DNA of 64,000 bases from Lentzea albidocapillata subsp. violacea (GCF_900100275.1 NZ_FNET01000002.1:310001-374000); one strand, 5' to 3'; positions 28,201-37,453 are shown, counted from the stretch's first letter. Notes: generated from the sequence alone by a model not told the origin. A program made the numbers and translations.

Positions 28201-31200
28201 GGTCAGCTCCCGCACGTCCTGCGTCCAGTAGACGCCGCTGTCCGGTGACTCGACGGCGTGGAAGAGCATGCCCTGCTGCAACGGCGACAACGGGTAGGCG
28301 TCGGTCAGTCCGGGCGTGCGCGCGACCAGAGCGTCCAAAGAGGACTGGTCGAGGGCCGCAAGCGCAACGTCGGACGGCGTCAGGCCGTGCGCGCCGGACC
28401 GGCAGTGGTCGACGATGCCGGCCAGCGCGGCCAGGTAGGCCTCGGCGAGCCGTTCGATCGTCGACCGCTCGTGCAGGTTGGTGCTGTACTGCAGCTCCAC
28501 GGACAGGGTGCCGTCGGCGGCCTGGACGACCTCGACGCCGAGCACGTGCGAGCGCAGGCCGCCGTCGCCCTCGGCGGGACCGCACAGGTCCTCGGAGAGC
28601 TCGCGGGCGAACAGGCCCACGGCGTCGTCCTCGGCCGCGTCGACACCACCGAGGTAGTTGAAGACGACCGGGCGCGCCAGGGCGTCGCGGAGCTGCTCGT
28701 CGCGCTCACGCAGGACGGTGTAGCCGACACCGCGGCGCGGCACGGCGCGCAGCTGTTCCTTGACCGCCTTGATGACACCGGCGACGTCCCCGAGATCGGT
28801 GTGGTGCAGCCCGACGGGGTGGATCGCGGTGAACCAGCCGACGGTGCGGCTGAGGTCGATGCCGTCGGTGATCGCCTCGCGGCCGTGGCTCTCCAGGTCG
28901 ATGGCGGCGGCGCCGGTGCCGGTCCACCGTCCAAGGACCTGGAGCAGTGCGGCCAAGAGCAGTTCGTGGCCCTGGGTGCGGTAGGCGCGGTGGGCCTGGG
29001 TGAGCAGCCCCTTCGTGATCTCCGCGTCGAGGGTGACGCGAACGGACTCGGTCGAGTCCTCGGTGTTGGGGCCGTCGAGGTCGGTGGGCACCGGCGTCGT
29101 CGTCCGGACGACCTCACGCCACCAGGGCAGCTCGTCGCGCGGGTCGAACGCCTCCAGTGCGGCGGCCCAGTCCTGGTACGACGTCGTCTTCGGCGCGAGC
29201 ACGCCGGCGGAGTACGCGGTGTCGAGGTCTTCCAGCAGGACGTTCCAGGAGACCGCGTCCACGACGTAGTGGTGCACGGTAAGGCCGAACCACGCGGGCT
29301 TGTCGCCGCGATCCACGTACACGGCACGCAGCAGCGGCCCGTCGGTGAGGCTCAGCGACGTCTGCGCGGTGGTCATGGCCGCGGTGACGGCCTCGTCCAA
29401 CGCCGGGCCGTCGAGGTCCGTCCTGAGCACGGTCACGAGGTCGGCGGTCTCGGCAGGCGCGTTCTCCTGGGTGTCGCCGTTCAGGCGCAGCCGCAGGGCG
29501 TCGTGGTGGGCGACGACCGTGCCGAGCGCGGCCGCCATCGTGTCCGCGTCGGTTCCCGGTGCCAGCTCGAACATGCCGGACCAGTTGAAGTGGTCGCGTT
29601 GCGGCAGGTTCTCGCGCAGGAACCAGCTCTGGATGGGCGTAAAGGCCACCGGTCCGCTGACGGTGCCCTGGTCGACGGAGCTGGGCTCGGACGTGCCGAC
29701 GCGGGCGGCGAGCTCGTGGACGGTCTGGTGCGTGAAGAGGTCGGCGATCTCCAGCCGCAGCCCGGCGGCACGGGAGCGCGAGACGATCTGGAGGCTGACG
29801 ATCGAGTCGCCGCCCAGTTCGAAGAAGTTGTCGTGGACGCCGACCCGTTCGACGCCGAGGACCTGCGACCACACCTCGGCGAGCGTGCGTTCGGCATCGG
29901 TGCTGGGCGGTTCGTACGCGGTGGTGCTCTCGGGTGCGCCGGGGTCGGGCAGCGCGCGCACGTCGAGCTTTCCGTTGGTGTTCAACGGCAACTCGTCGAG
30001 CAGCACGATCGCCGACGGCACCAGGAACTCCGGCAGACGTTCGGCGAGGAAGCGCCGGAGGTCTGCCTGCTCGGCGGTGCTCACGACATAGGCGATCAGG
30101 CGCTTGTCGTTGACGATCACGGCGGCGTTGGCGACGTCCGGGTGACCGACGAGCACGTGCTCGACCTCGCCCGGCTCGACCCGGAAGCCGCGGATCTTCA
30201 CCTGGTTGTCAGTGCGGCCGACGAAATCGACCACGCCGTCGGCACCCCACCGCACCAGGTCACCGGTGCGGTACATCCGCGCACCGGGCACGTACGGGTC
30301 GGCGACGAACCGTTCCGCGGCCAGGTCCGCGCGGCCCGCATAGCCACGTGCGAGGCCGGTTCCGCCGATGTACAGCTCTCCCGGTACGCCGACCGGCGTC
30401 GGCTGGAGCCAGCGGTCCAGCACGTGGAAACGCAGACCCCGCAACGCGGTGCCGATCGGGACCGACGACGGCCCGAGCCGTCCGGTGTGCATGTCGTGGA
30501 ACGACGCGTACACAGTGGACTCGGTCGGGCCGTACATGTTGTAGATCGCCACAGCCGGGTTGGCGTCGAGCACCTTGCGCGCCTGGAGTGGCGACATCGC
30601 CTCGCCACCGGCGAGAACCTTGCGGTGTCCGGAGAACACGCCGGGGTCGGTGTCGGCGAGCTGGTGGAACAGACCCGTGGTCATGAACGACAACGTGACG
30701 CCGTGCTCGGCGAAGAGCTTGGCGACGTCCAGCCGCTCAGCCAGGTTCGCGGAGGCCACGGCGAGCGTCGCGCCACTCAGCAACGCGGTCCAGATCTCCC
30801 AGGTGGAGGCGTCGAACGACACGGCGGCCATGTGCGCCACCACGTCACCGGGCTCGGCGGTCACCGCGGGGTCGAGCACGACGCGGACGACACCTTCCTC
30901 GGTGACCTCCACACCCTTCGGCACGCCGGTCGAGCCTGACGTGAACATCGTGTAGACCAGACGATCAGGCGTGGCGGCGAGTTCCGGCCATTCGGCCGCC
31001 CCGGTCACCAGGCCGGCGAACTCGACGACGCGCGGACCGTCCAGGGCGTAGTCGCCACGGGACACCACCAGCTCGACGCCGGCGGCGGTCTGCACGTCGC
31101 GAAGCCGGCCGTGCGGCAGCGCGGGATCAAGCGGCACATACGTTCCGCCGGCCTGCGTCACAGCCAGGATCGCGACGACGAGGTCAGCCGATCGCTCGAA

Positions 31201-32730
31201 CCACAGGCCGACCCGCGTCTCCGTACCGACACCGGCGGCGCGCAGGCCCGACGCGACCCGCGCCACCCGCTCACCCAATTCGGCATAGGTCAGCTCACGT
31301 TCGCTGTCACGAACGGCAACCTGGTCGCCGAACTCGGTGACAGCCGACCGGAACCGCTCGGCCAGGCCGGCGTACGGCTCGTCGAACGCGGGGCCCGTGC
31401 CCCAGCCGGTCGCCGGCGTCGGCGTCATCTCACGCACGGGCCGGTCAGGACCGGCGACCGCGGCGGCCAGCAGAGCCTGCAGCTGGTCGAGCAGCCGGTC
31501 GACGGTGGCCTCGTCGAACGCGCCGGTGGAGAACTCGGCCTCGATCTTGAGCGTGTCCTCCAGGTCGACCGCGAACGCGATCGGGTAGTTGACCTGCTCG
31601 ATCGAGTCGAGGGCGCCGAAGCGGTCCTCGTCGCCGTCGCTCTCCTCGTCCTCTTCGGACAGCAGCGCCTGCGGGTAGTTGCCGAACACCACGATGCTGT
31701 CGAAGACACCGCTGCCGCGCGGCAGTTCCGACCACCGCTTGATGTCCGAGAGCGCGGTGAACTCGTAGCGCTGGACCGCGACCTGGTTCGCCTGCAGCTC
31801 CCCCAGCCAGTCGGCGAAGGAACGCTCCCACGACACCCGCACACGGACGGGCAGCGTGTTGATGAAGACGCCCACCATGGACTCGACACCGGGCAGGTCG
31901 GCCGGGCGGCCGGACACGGTGAGGCCGTAGACGACCTCGTCGTCACCGGAGTAGGCGGACAGCAGCAGTGCCCACGCCGCCTGGATCACCGTGGACGGCG
32001 TGACGCGCCGGCGCCGGGCGAGGTCCATGATCGAGGTGGTCAGGTCCTCCGGCAGCTCGGCGCGGCGGCGTCCCTGGGCCCAGTGGTCGCGGACGGAGCG
32101 GTCGACGGGCAACGCCGTCGGGGCGTCGAAGCCGGCCAGGTAGTCGCGCCAGAAGGCTTCCGCCTCCGCGCGGTCGCGCTTGCCCAGCCAGGCGATGAAG
32201 TCGCGGTAGGGGCGGACCGGTTCGAGATCGGGGGTCGTGCCGCGGCACAGGGCGTCGTAGGTGGCGCCGACCTCTTCGAGGACGACGGGCACGCTCCAGC
32301 CGTCGCACAGCCCGGAGTAGAGGGCCCACACCATCCGGTGGTGGCTGGTGCCGTCGTTGATGACGTGCACGCGCATGAGCGGCGGCTTGGTGAGGTCGAA
32401 GCCCTGGGCGCGGTCGTGGGCGAGCAGCTCGTCGAGCGCGGCCTGCTGGTCGGTCACGGCGGTCCAGTCGTGCACCTGGAACGGCACCTGGAGATCACCC
32501 ATGACGACCTGGAGCGGCTCGGGCACGCCCTCCCACACGAATCCGGTGCGCAGCACGGCGTGGCGGGCGACCACCAGTTCCCACGAGCGCCGCATGGCGT
32601 CGAGGTCAAGCACGCCGTCGAACTCGTAGAGCCCCTGCGCCCAGTAGACGCCCTTGTCCGATTGCGCCTCCAGGACGTGGAACAGCATGCCCTGCTGAAC
32701 TGGCGCCAACGGATACATATCTTCGATCAC
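20944..32730 (-). CDS. Three-module NRPS (C*-A-T-E, C-A-T, C-A-T-E), no thioesterase
   Basis: This protein of about 3,928 aa extends the chain made by the upstream NRPS. Module 1 has a C domain whose HHxxxDG is replaced by Y-S-G-L-C-D-G, an A domain, a T domain (G-G-D-S-I) and an E domain. Module 2 has an intact C domain (F-H-H-L-Y-A-D-G), A and T, and no E. Module 3 has an intact C domain (F-H-H-L-Y-L-D-G), A, T and a terminal E. The hand-read A pockets are about D-A-W-F-L-G-M-V-Y-K for modules 1 and 2 (leucine-like) and D-T-F-L-V-G-A-M-T-K for module 3 (unassigned). The C-terminus stops right after the E domain (H-L-N-R-N) with no thioesterase and no docking helix. GTG at 32730 is chosen because GGGGAGG lies eight bases upstream; ATGs at 32754 and further upstream are alternatives. 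The N-terminus Y-P-L-A-P-V-Q-Q-G-M-L-F-H looks like a docking acceptor. Confidence 0.92.
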   Translation of the reverse strand: MIEDMYPLAPVQQGMLFHVLEAQSDKGVYWAQGLYEFDGVLDLDAMRRSWELVVARHAVLRTGFVWEGVPEPLQVVMGDLQVPFQVHDWTAVTDQQAALDELLAHDRAQGFDLTKPPLMRVHVINDGTSHHRMVWALYSGLCDGWSVPVVLEEVGATYDALCRGTTPDLEPVRPYRDFIAWLGKRDRAEAEAFWRDYLAGFDAPTALPVDRSVRDHWAQGRRRAELPEDLTTSIMDLARRRRVTPSTVIQAAWALLLSAYSGDDEVVYGLTVSGRPADLPGVESMVGVFINTLPVRVRVSWERSFADWLGELQANQVAVQRYEFTALSDIKRWSELPRGSGVFDSIVVFGNYPQALLSEEDEESDGDEDRFGALDSIEQVNYPIAFAVDLEDTLKIEAEFSTGAFDEATVDRLLDQLQALLAAAVAGPDRPVREMTPTPATGWGTGPAFDEPYAGLAERFRSAVTEFGDQVAVRDSERELTYAELGERVARVASGLRAAGVGTETRVGLWFERSADLVVAILAVTQAGGTYVPLDPALPHGRLRDVQTAAGVELVVSRGDYALDGPRVVEFAGLVTGAAEWPELAATPDRLVYTMFTSGSTGVPKGVEVTEEGVVRVVLDPAVTAEPGDVVAHMAAVSFDASTWEIWTALLSGATLAVASANLAERLDVAKLFAEHGVTLSFMTTGLFHQLADTDPGVFSGHRKVLAGGEAMSPLQARKVLDANPAVAIYNMYGPTESTVYASFHDMHTGRLGPSSVPIGTALRGLRFHVLDRWLQPTPVGVPGELYIGGTGLARGYAGRADLAAERFVADPYVPGARMYRTGDLVRWGADGVVDFVGRTDNQVKIRGFRVEPGEVEHVLVGHPDVANAAVIVNDKRLIAYVVSTAEQADLRRFLAERLPEFLVPSAIVLLDELPLNTNGKLDVRALPDPGAPESTTAYEPPSTDAERTLAEVWSQVLGVERVGVHDNFFELGGDSIVSLQIVSRSRAAGLRLEIADLFTHQTVHELAARVGTSEPSSVDQGTVSGPVAFTPIQSWFLRENLPQRDHFNWSGMFELAPGTDADTMAAALGTVVAHHDALRLRLNGDTQENAPAETADLVTVLRTDLDGPALDEAVTAAMTTAQTSLSLTDGPLLRAVYVDRGDKPAWFGLTVHHYVVDAVSWNVLLEDLDTAYSAGVLAPKTTSYQDWAAALEAFDPRDELPWWREVVRTTTPVPTDLDGPNTEDSTESVRVTLDAEITKGLLTQAHRAYRTQGHELLLAALLQVLGRWTGTGAAAIDLESHGREAITDGIDLSRTVGWFTAIHPVGLHHTDLGDVAGVIKAVKEQLRAVPRRGVGYTVLRERDEQLRDALARPVVFNYLGGVDAAEDDAVGLFARELSEDLCGPAEGDGGLRSHVLGVEVVQAADGTLSVELQYSTNLHERSTIERLAEAYLAALAGIVDHCRSGAHGLTPSDVALAALDQSSLDALVARTPGLTDAYPLSPLQQGMLFHAVESPDSGVYWTQDVRELTGDLDVDAMRAAWQLVLDRHPALRTGFVWSGVREPLQVVVGDVEVPFEVHDWSGVTDPDAAVEQLLADDRARGCDLATAPLLRVHVASGRGRHWILLAFHHLYADGWSIPLLWDEVTAAYQGESLPPVRPYRDFIAWLAQRDSAEAEEFWREYLAGFDSATPLPVDRVVREHWSQDRRELALPRDVTTALVALARDRRVTLSTVVQAAWAVLLSAYSGEDDVVFGLTVSGRPADLAGVESIVGLFINTLPVRVKVAWERSFADWLGELQENQVAVQRHEHTPLADIQRVATGGLFDSMLVFGNYPQGEAPEEGEEDPEELFASTDSVEQMHYPMILAVDLEATLKVEANFSTGAFDPSTVERLLGQLAEVLTAAARQPAAAVREVTPAPVTGWGLGPVVDEPFVGLAERFRLAVARFADEVAVRDGDRELTYAELGERVARVASGLRAAGVGAETRVGLWFERSADLVVAILGVVQAGGTYVPLDPALPHGRLRDVQTAAGVELVVSRGDYALDAPCLDLADLDGEPGDLLESLPERLVYTMFTSGSTGVPKGVEVTEEGVVRVVLDPAVAARPGDVVAHMAAVSFDASTWEIWTALLSGATLAVAPANLAERLDVATFYPAHGVTLSFMTTGLFHQLADTDPGVFSGHRKVLAGGEGMSPVQARKVLDANPAVAIYNMYGPTESTVYASFHDMHTGRLGPATVPIGDALRGLRFSVLDRWLQPTPVGVPGELYIGGTGLARGYAGRADLAAERFVPDPHVPGARMYRTGDLVRWGADGAVDFVGRTDDQVKIRGFRVEPGEVEHVLAGHPDVANAAVVVRELPQGKRLVAYVVGTAEPADLRAFLGERLPEFLVPSAIMPLDELPLNSNGKLDKRALPLPEAPDSASHEAPSTDVERALAAVWSEVLGVERVGVHDNYFELGGDSIVSLKIVARAREAGLELKIADIFTHQTIQQIAAHTGVATTTSVTAKPLADLEPLRARVPDLVDAYPLSPMQQGMLFHVLEAPADTAVYWAQDVRELRGPLDVDALREAWRTVVGRHPALRSAFVWEGVDEPLQVVIGGVDVPFEVLDWTSVADPAAALDDLLDADQRRGFDVTTAPLLRVYVADRGDRQWVVFTFHHLYLDGWSIPLVWDEVFAAYRGQSLPPVRPYRDYIAWLQEQPSADDFWREYLDGFTSPTTLPVDRTTRVHWEQGRRHRELPESVALALEGLARRERVTISAVVQAAWALLLASHSGDDDVVFGLTVSGRPAALAGVESIVGLFINTLPVRVKVPGDRTPFDQWLRTVQDGQVAAQRFEHSPLVDIQRVAGVPRLFESIVAVQNLPGGFDDGDDGDDADEFDSPALLEQGRYPLKLVVDVDGQLALLCEYSTGAFDDATVEALLDQLERILTTVAALPGTSVREIALLDAAQRAEVLGWSSSESREMPAAHLAELFGRQVVAHPDRPALRGGTELTYAQLDRRASGVAEWLRANGVGKGTRVGLHLDRGAELIIAMLGVIGAGGSYVPLDPAQGTARLAQMIGTAGVGLVVTAGEWPLDIPRVRVLDASVLDLPEARGSLPVAGGPGSELYVLFTSGSTGVPKGVSLTHEGVARVCTDPAVRVEPGDVVSHLAGIGFDTGAFEIWLALLNGATLVVGPADLAERMDVGKFLREHGITASLLTTGLFHQLVETSPDVLDGLRLLVVGGDALQAQHARTARERRPDLRIVNAYGPTETTMTCTIHTLDDIGAQVPIGTPFAGMRAYVLDPWLQIVPAGVAGELFVGGPGVARGYVGRADLTAERFVPDPTGSGERLYRTGDRARWRSDGTLEFLGRADEQVKIRGFRVEPGEVEALLGTHEDVRAAAVVATSSGTGKRLVAYVVTSTGTDELRTFLRERLPDYLVPSAFVELDALPLTPNGKLDRRALPEPAAPESDGAYVAPRTDAERALAGIWTKLLGADRVGVHDNFFDLGGDSIACLQVVARARAAGLGLAVADLFTHQTVAELAAVTTAPVLVEEGPVTGPVPLTPIQRWFTKATIDDRNHWNWSGLFELAPDVDAGRLSAALDTLVTHHDALRTRLHHGPDGWHQHVAEPGEAAAFTVVQGDVQEHMDALQRSLNLANGPLVAAVLFDRGDEPSWLGLVVHHLVVDGVSWNILLEDLDAAYQGEPLGAKTTSFRRWAESVTAFADSTEVRDELPYWLEQAETAFTLPVDATGANTEDSAAVEEVTVGAAGLPNAKVLDVVLAALLQTLGEWAGTDTVVVDLEHHGRESLAPGTDLSRTVGWFTSVHPLVLRHDDLGDATGVVAAVSESLKAVPRHGVGYGALRHLTADDAEVLRLRAAPDRQININFTGGMDSVNDDEVRGLIVDELPGDLCGESTSGGLRPYALHLEIERTDEGELLVEWHHSTNLHRTETVRRVASRFREAAEALIAHLNRN
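25240..28305 (-). other. NRPS2 module 2: C-A-T
   Basis: The C domain has intact F-H-H-L-Y-A-D-G-W-S at about 27870-27910. The A domain reads about D-A-W-F-L-G-M-V-Y-K, close to the known leucine code. The T domain near 25420 has G-G-D-S-I-V, the form normally found before an E domain, yet a C domain follows directly; an E domain may have been lost here. Confidence 0.8.
28306..32730 (-). other. NRPS2 module 1: degenerate C-A-T-E
   Basis: The C domain carries A-L-Y-S-G-L-C-D-G-W-S at about 32287-32330, so neither histidine of HHxxxDG is present, while D-G is kept. The A domain has almost the same pocket as module 2. The T motif is near 29800. The E domain has H-H-Y-V-V-D-A near 29268, an Ala in place of the usual Gly. 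This module accepts the chain from the last module of the seven-module NRPS. Confidence 0.8.
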
Positions 32731-32942
32731 AGATAAGCCCTCCCCTGACGTCATTTTTACACAATCGTCATTTGCCGGGTCAAGCGATTCGCGAGACCAG
32801 TCACAGAACATTTGCTTGAGGGTCATTCGGCGGCCGTTGTCAATTAAAAACGGCACGCCGAATAGAACCGTCCATCACCGTGTAATTCATTCCCCCAGAT
32901 GCGCAGACCCTGGTGCGCTGGATGCCGCCGAGCTTGAGTTGA
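32731..32942 (-). other. AT-richer gap between the two NRPS genes
   Basis: These 212 bp stand out for low GC in their surroundings. On the minus strand they contain runs such as GTTTTTAATTGA and TGTGTAAAAATGACG. A 16-codon ORF (32890-32840, M-N-Y-T-V-M-D-G) begins right after GGGGGA, and a further in-frame extension of the NRPS2 frame reaches 32856. Codon use in both is unlike the neighbouring genes. An internal promoter, a leader or a docking-domain remnant are possible; none is established. Confidence 0.4.
32738..32745 (-). promoter_or_regulatory. Ribosome binding site for the three-module NRPS
   Basis: GGGGAGGG on the minus strand ends seven to eight bases before the GTG at 32730-32728. 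It is the strongest site in the gap and decides the start, giving a protein that begins V-I-E-D-M-Y-P-L-A-P-V-Q. Confidence 0.65.
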
Positions 32943-35900
32943 TCACCCTCCCATCTGCTTGAGTACGGCGGCGAGACTCGCTTGATCGATGTTGGCCAGC
33001 GGGAAGTCGGATGGCGTCACGCCGCCGGCGCCCGACTGGCAGTGCTCGACCAGCTCCCTCAGCACGGTCACGTAGCGGGTCGCGAGCCGCTGCACGGTCG
33101 CCTCCCGGTGCACATTGGTGCTGAAATACCACTCGACCAGCAGGCGTCCGTCCGGCGTCTGCTCGGCTTCGATGTGCAGAAGGTGCGAACGGTTCCCCTG
33201 TTCGTTCTCCGTCGGTCCGCACAGGTCAGCGGAGAGTTCTTCGCGAATCAGGCCGACCGCGTCGTCGCCCGCTGCGTCGAACGCTCCAAGGTAGTTGAAC
33301 AGAACAGGCCGCGCAGGCGCTTCGACAACATTGTCGTCGCGTTCCAGATAGCGGAGGATTCCGTAGCCGACGCCACGGCGCGGCACGGTGCGCAGCTGCT
33401 CCTTGACCGTCTTGATCAGCTCGCCGTCGTCACCGAAACGCTGGTGACGCAGGCGCACCGGGAAGATCGACGTGAACCACCCGACGGTGCGGGACAGGTC
33501 GACGCCGTCGGCGATCGCCTCACGGCCGTGGCTCTCGAGGTCGATCGTGACGTCGCCGGTGCCCGCCCACTCGCCCAGCGTTCTGACCAGTGCGGCCAGC
33601 AGCAGGTCGTTGATCTGCGTGCGGTAGGCCTTGTGGGCCTCACCGAGCAACACCTCGGTGGACTTCGCGTCGAGCCAGCTGCGGACGGTCTCGCCTGACG
33701 CCTCGGTGTTGGCACCATGGTCGTCGACGGGCACCGTCATGACCCGCTCGGTCTGCGCGGCCCAGTGGGCGCGTTCGGCTTCCGGGTTGTCGGCGCGCAG
33801 CACTTCGGCCCACTGCTGGTACGACGTCGTCTTCGGCCCGAGCAGACCGCCCTGGTAGGCGGTGTCCAGGTCCTCCAGCAGGACGTTCCACGCCACGCCG
33901 TCCATGACGAAGTGGTGCGCGGTGAGTCCCAGCCAGGCCGGTTCCGCGCCGCGGTCGAAGTAGAGCGCGGCCACGAGCGGACCGTCCGCGAGGCTCAACG
34001 ACGTCTGCGCCTCGGTCATGTGCGCGACGACCTCGTCGTCGTCCCTGGCGGTGACGACGCGCAGGACCTGCGTCAGCTCACCGTCGTTGTCCTGCACCCA
34101 GGTGTCCCCGTCCTGGCGGAACCTGATACGCAGGGCGTCGTGGTGGGCGATGACGGCGTCGAGTGCCCGCGCGAGCCTCTCCGGGTCGGTGCCGGAGGCC
34201 AGTTCGTACACGCCGGACCAGTTCCAGTGGTCGCGGTCCGGGATGTCCTGCTCGACGAACCAGTGCTGGATCGGGGTGAGCGGGACGGGACCGGTGACGA
34301 CACCCTGCTCCGCCAGCATGGCCGTCGGGGTGTCCCGCACGACAGGAGCCAGCTCGGCGATGGTCTGGTGTTCGAACACATCCGCCACGTCGACACCCAG
34401 ACCGGCGGCACGCGTGCGTGCCACGATCTGCAGACTCAGGATCGAGTCGCCGCCCAGTTCGAAGAAGTTGTCGTGCACGCCAACGCGTTCGAGGCCCAGT
34501 ACCTGCGACCACACCTCGGCCAGCACGTCCTCGACGGACGTCCGCGGTGCCTCGAAGACCTCGGCCGCCGTCTCCGGCTCGGGGTCGGGCAGGCCCTTGC
34601 GGTCGACCTTGCCGTTCGGCGTGAGCGGCACCGACTCCAGCGCCACGAACACCGACGGGACGAGGTAGTCCGGCACGCGCTCGCGCAGCCAGGTCCGCAG
34701 TTCCTTCGAGCTGAACTCGCCTTCCGCGACGACGTAAGCGACCAGGCGCTTGCCGCCGTGCGGCCCGCCATCCCGTGCCACCACAACGACATCACGCACG
34801 TCGGGGTGGTCGCCGATGACGACCTCGACCTCGCCGGGTTCGACTCGGTAGCCACGGATCTTGACCTGCTCGTCGACACGCCCGAGGAACTCGATCGTCC
34901 CGTCCGCACGCCACCGAGCCCGGTCACCGGTGCGGTAGAGCCGGCCGCCGGCCGTGCCGAAGACGTCCGGCACGAACCGTTCCGCGGTCAGGTCGGGCCG
35001 GTTCACATAGCCGCGGGCCACCCCCGGACCACCGACCAGCAGCTCACCTGGCACACCCACGGGAGCCGGTCGCAGCGCGTCGTCGACGATGACGGCGCGG
35101 GCACCGGCCAGCGGGGTGCCGATGGGCACCACGGCCTGCGGATGATCGTCGCCGACCGGGTGGAAGATCGAGTCGATCGCCGCCTCGGTCACGCCGAAGA
35201 CGTTGCCCGCCACCGCGTTCGGCGCCACCTCGGCCACGGCGGTGGTGAGCGCGTCGTGCGTCCACATGTCCGTACCCGAGATCACCAGCCGCAGGCTGTC
35301 GACGGGGCCGGCCGTCCGGCAGTGCGCCGCCAGGTCGCGCAGGAGCATGCCCGGGACGATCTCGGCGATCGCCACGCCGTCACCGGAAAGCGTGCTGTGC
35401 AAGGACTCCACGGACACGTGTTCGTCGTGCGGCAGAAACACCACCGTCTGCCCGAACGCCAGCGCGCGGGTCATGTCGCCGATCGACACGTCGAAACCAG
35501 GGCCCGACATCGACAACACCGCGCCGGGACCGCCCAGCTCGGCCAGTCCGTCACGCCATCCCGCCACGTACGACGAGAGTGCGCCATGGGTCACGGCCAC
35601 TCCCTTCGGCCGTCCGGTCGACCCCGACGTGTAGGCGATGTACGCCAACGCGTCCGGGTCGATCCGGACCGGCGGACCGTCGAGGACGGTGCCGTTCGGA
35701 ACGAGCACCTCGCCGGCGAACCCGGCGACCTTGCCCTTGACGACCGTGCTGTCCAGCACGAGCACCTCACCGGCGAACCCGGCGAGCTCGCCCGCGAGGC
35801 CTTCGGTGGTGACCGCCGCGACCACACCGGCGTCCGCGAGCAGGAACGCGAGACGTTCCTGCGGCAGGCCGGGGTTGACGGGCACGTACACACCGCCGCT

Positions 35901-37453
35901 GCGCAGCACGCCCTGGAAGGCGATCGCCAGGTCGATCCCGCGCGGCACCAGCACCGCCACCGGCGACTCCGCCGTCACACCGGCGCGCAGGAGCCGTGCC
36001 GCCAGCCCGGCGGAACGGGCGTCCAGTTCGGCGAACGTCAGGCGCTCGTCGCCGCACTTCGCGGCCACGGCCTCGGTGTGCGCCCAGCCGTGGATCAGTT
36101 CGGGCACCGGCAACTCGGCTTGTGGCACCGGGGTCTCGCCCTGCGCCACGAGCCGCGCGGCCTGTTCCGGACGCTGCAACGGCAGGTCGGCGACGGCCAG
36201 TTCCGGCTCGTGGGCGACGGCGGTGAGGACGACGACGAGCTGGTCGAGAACGCGCTCGACCGTGGCGGCGTCGAAGGCCGCCGTGGAGAACTCGGCCTCG
36301 ATCTTGAGCGTGGCCTCCAGGTCGACCGCGAAGGTGAGCGGGTAGTTGCCCTGCTCCACGGATTCGACCGCGTCGGCCCACTCCTCGCCGCTGTCGGCGG
36401 GTGCTTCCTCCTGCGGATAGTTGCCGAACACCACCATGCTGTCGAACAACCCGCGGCCGTGCGGCACCGCGGACCACCGCTGCACGTCCACCAACGGCGT
36501 GAACTCGAACCGTTGCAGCGCGACCTGGTTGTCCTGCAACTCGTGCAACCAGGCGGAGAACGGCGTCCGGCCGGGGATCTCGGCCCGCACGGGCAGCGTG
36601 TTGATGAACAGGCCGACCATCGACTCGACCCCGGCCAGATCAGCCGGACGGCCCGACACGGTCAGGCCGAACACCACGTCGTCCTCACCGGAAGACGCGG
36701 ACAACACCTTGGCCCACGCCGCCTGCACCACCGTCGACAACGTCACGCGCTCGCGCCGAGCCAGCTCGACGAGCCTGGTGGTGACGTTCTCCTCGAGGTG
36801 CGTGCGCCTCCGGTCCTGGGCGTAGTGGCTCGCGGCCAGGCGGTCCACCGGCAGTGCGGTGGGCGCCTCGAAACCGTTGAGGTAGGTGCGCCAGAACCCT
36901 TCGGTGGCAGCGGGATCGCGCTGACCGAGCCACGCGATGTAGTCGCGGTACGGCCTGGCGGGCGGCAGCGGCTGCCGCTGGTACGCGACGGACACCTCGT
37001 CCATGACGACGGGCAGGCTCCACCCGTCGCACAGCCCTTGGTAGAGACCCCAGATGAGCCAGTTCTGCCCGTTGCCGCGGTCGACGAGGTACAGGCGCGT
37101 CAACGGCGGCCGGGCCAGGTCGAAGCCGAGCGCACGGTCGTCCGCCAGCAACTCCTGCAGTCGCAGCTGTTGCGCGGCCTCGTCGAGATCCGACCAGTCA
37201 TGGGTGGTCAGCGGCACGTCGACGTCGGCCAGCACGATCTGCACCGGCTCGCTGACGCCCTCCCACACGAACCCGCTGCGCAGCGCGGCGTGCCGGGAGA
37301 TCACCTGACGCCAGGCACCGGCCAGCCGTTCGGCGTCGATCGGGCCGGCCAGGTCGTAGACGCCCTGACCCCAGTAGAGCCCGTCCCCTTCGTCGGGAGC
37401 ACCGACGACACCGAACAACATGCCCGACTGCACCGGCGCGAGCCGATGAACGT
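32943..37453 (-). other. NRPS1 module 7: degenerate C-A-T-E plus docking tail
   Basis: The C domain has L-Y-Q-G-L-C-D-G-W at about 37011-37052. The A domain (F-D-V-S-I-G-D-M near 35485) carries a 57-bp in-frame duplication just before its core. T is near 34450; E has H-H-F-V-M-D-G near 33905. After E comes T-P-S-D-F and a short helix that probably docks on the next NRPS. Confidence 0.82.
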
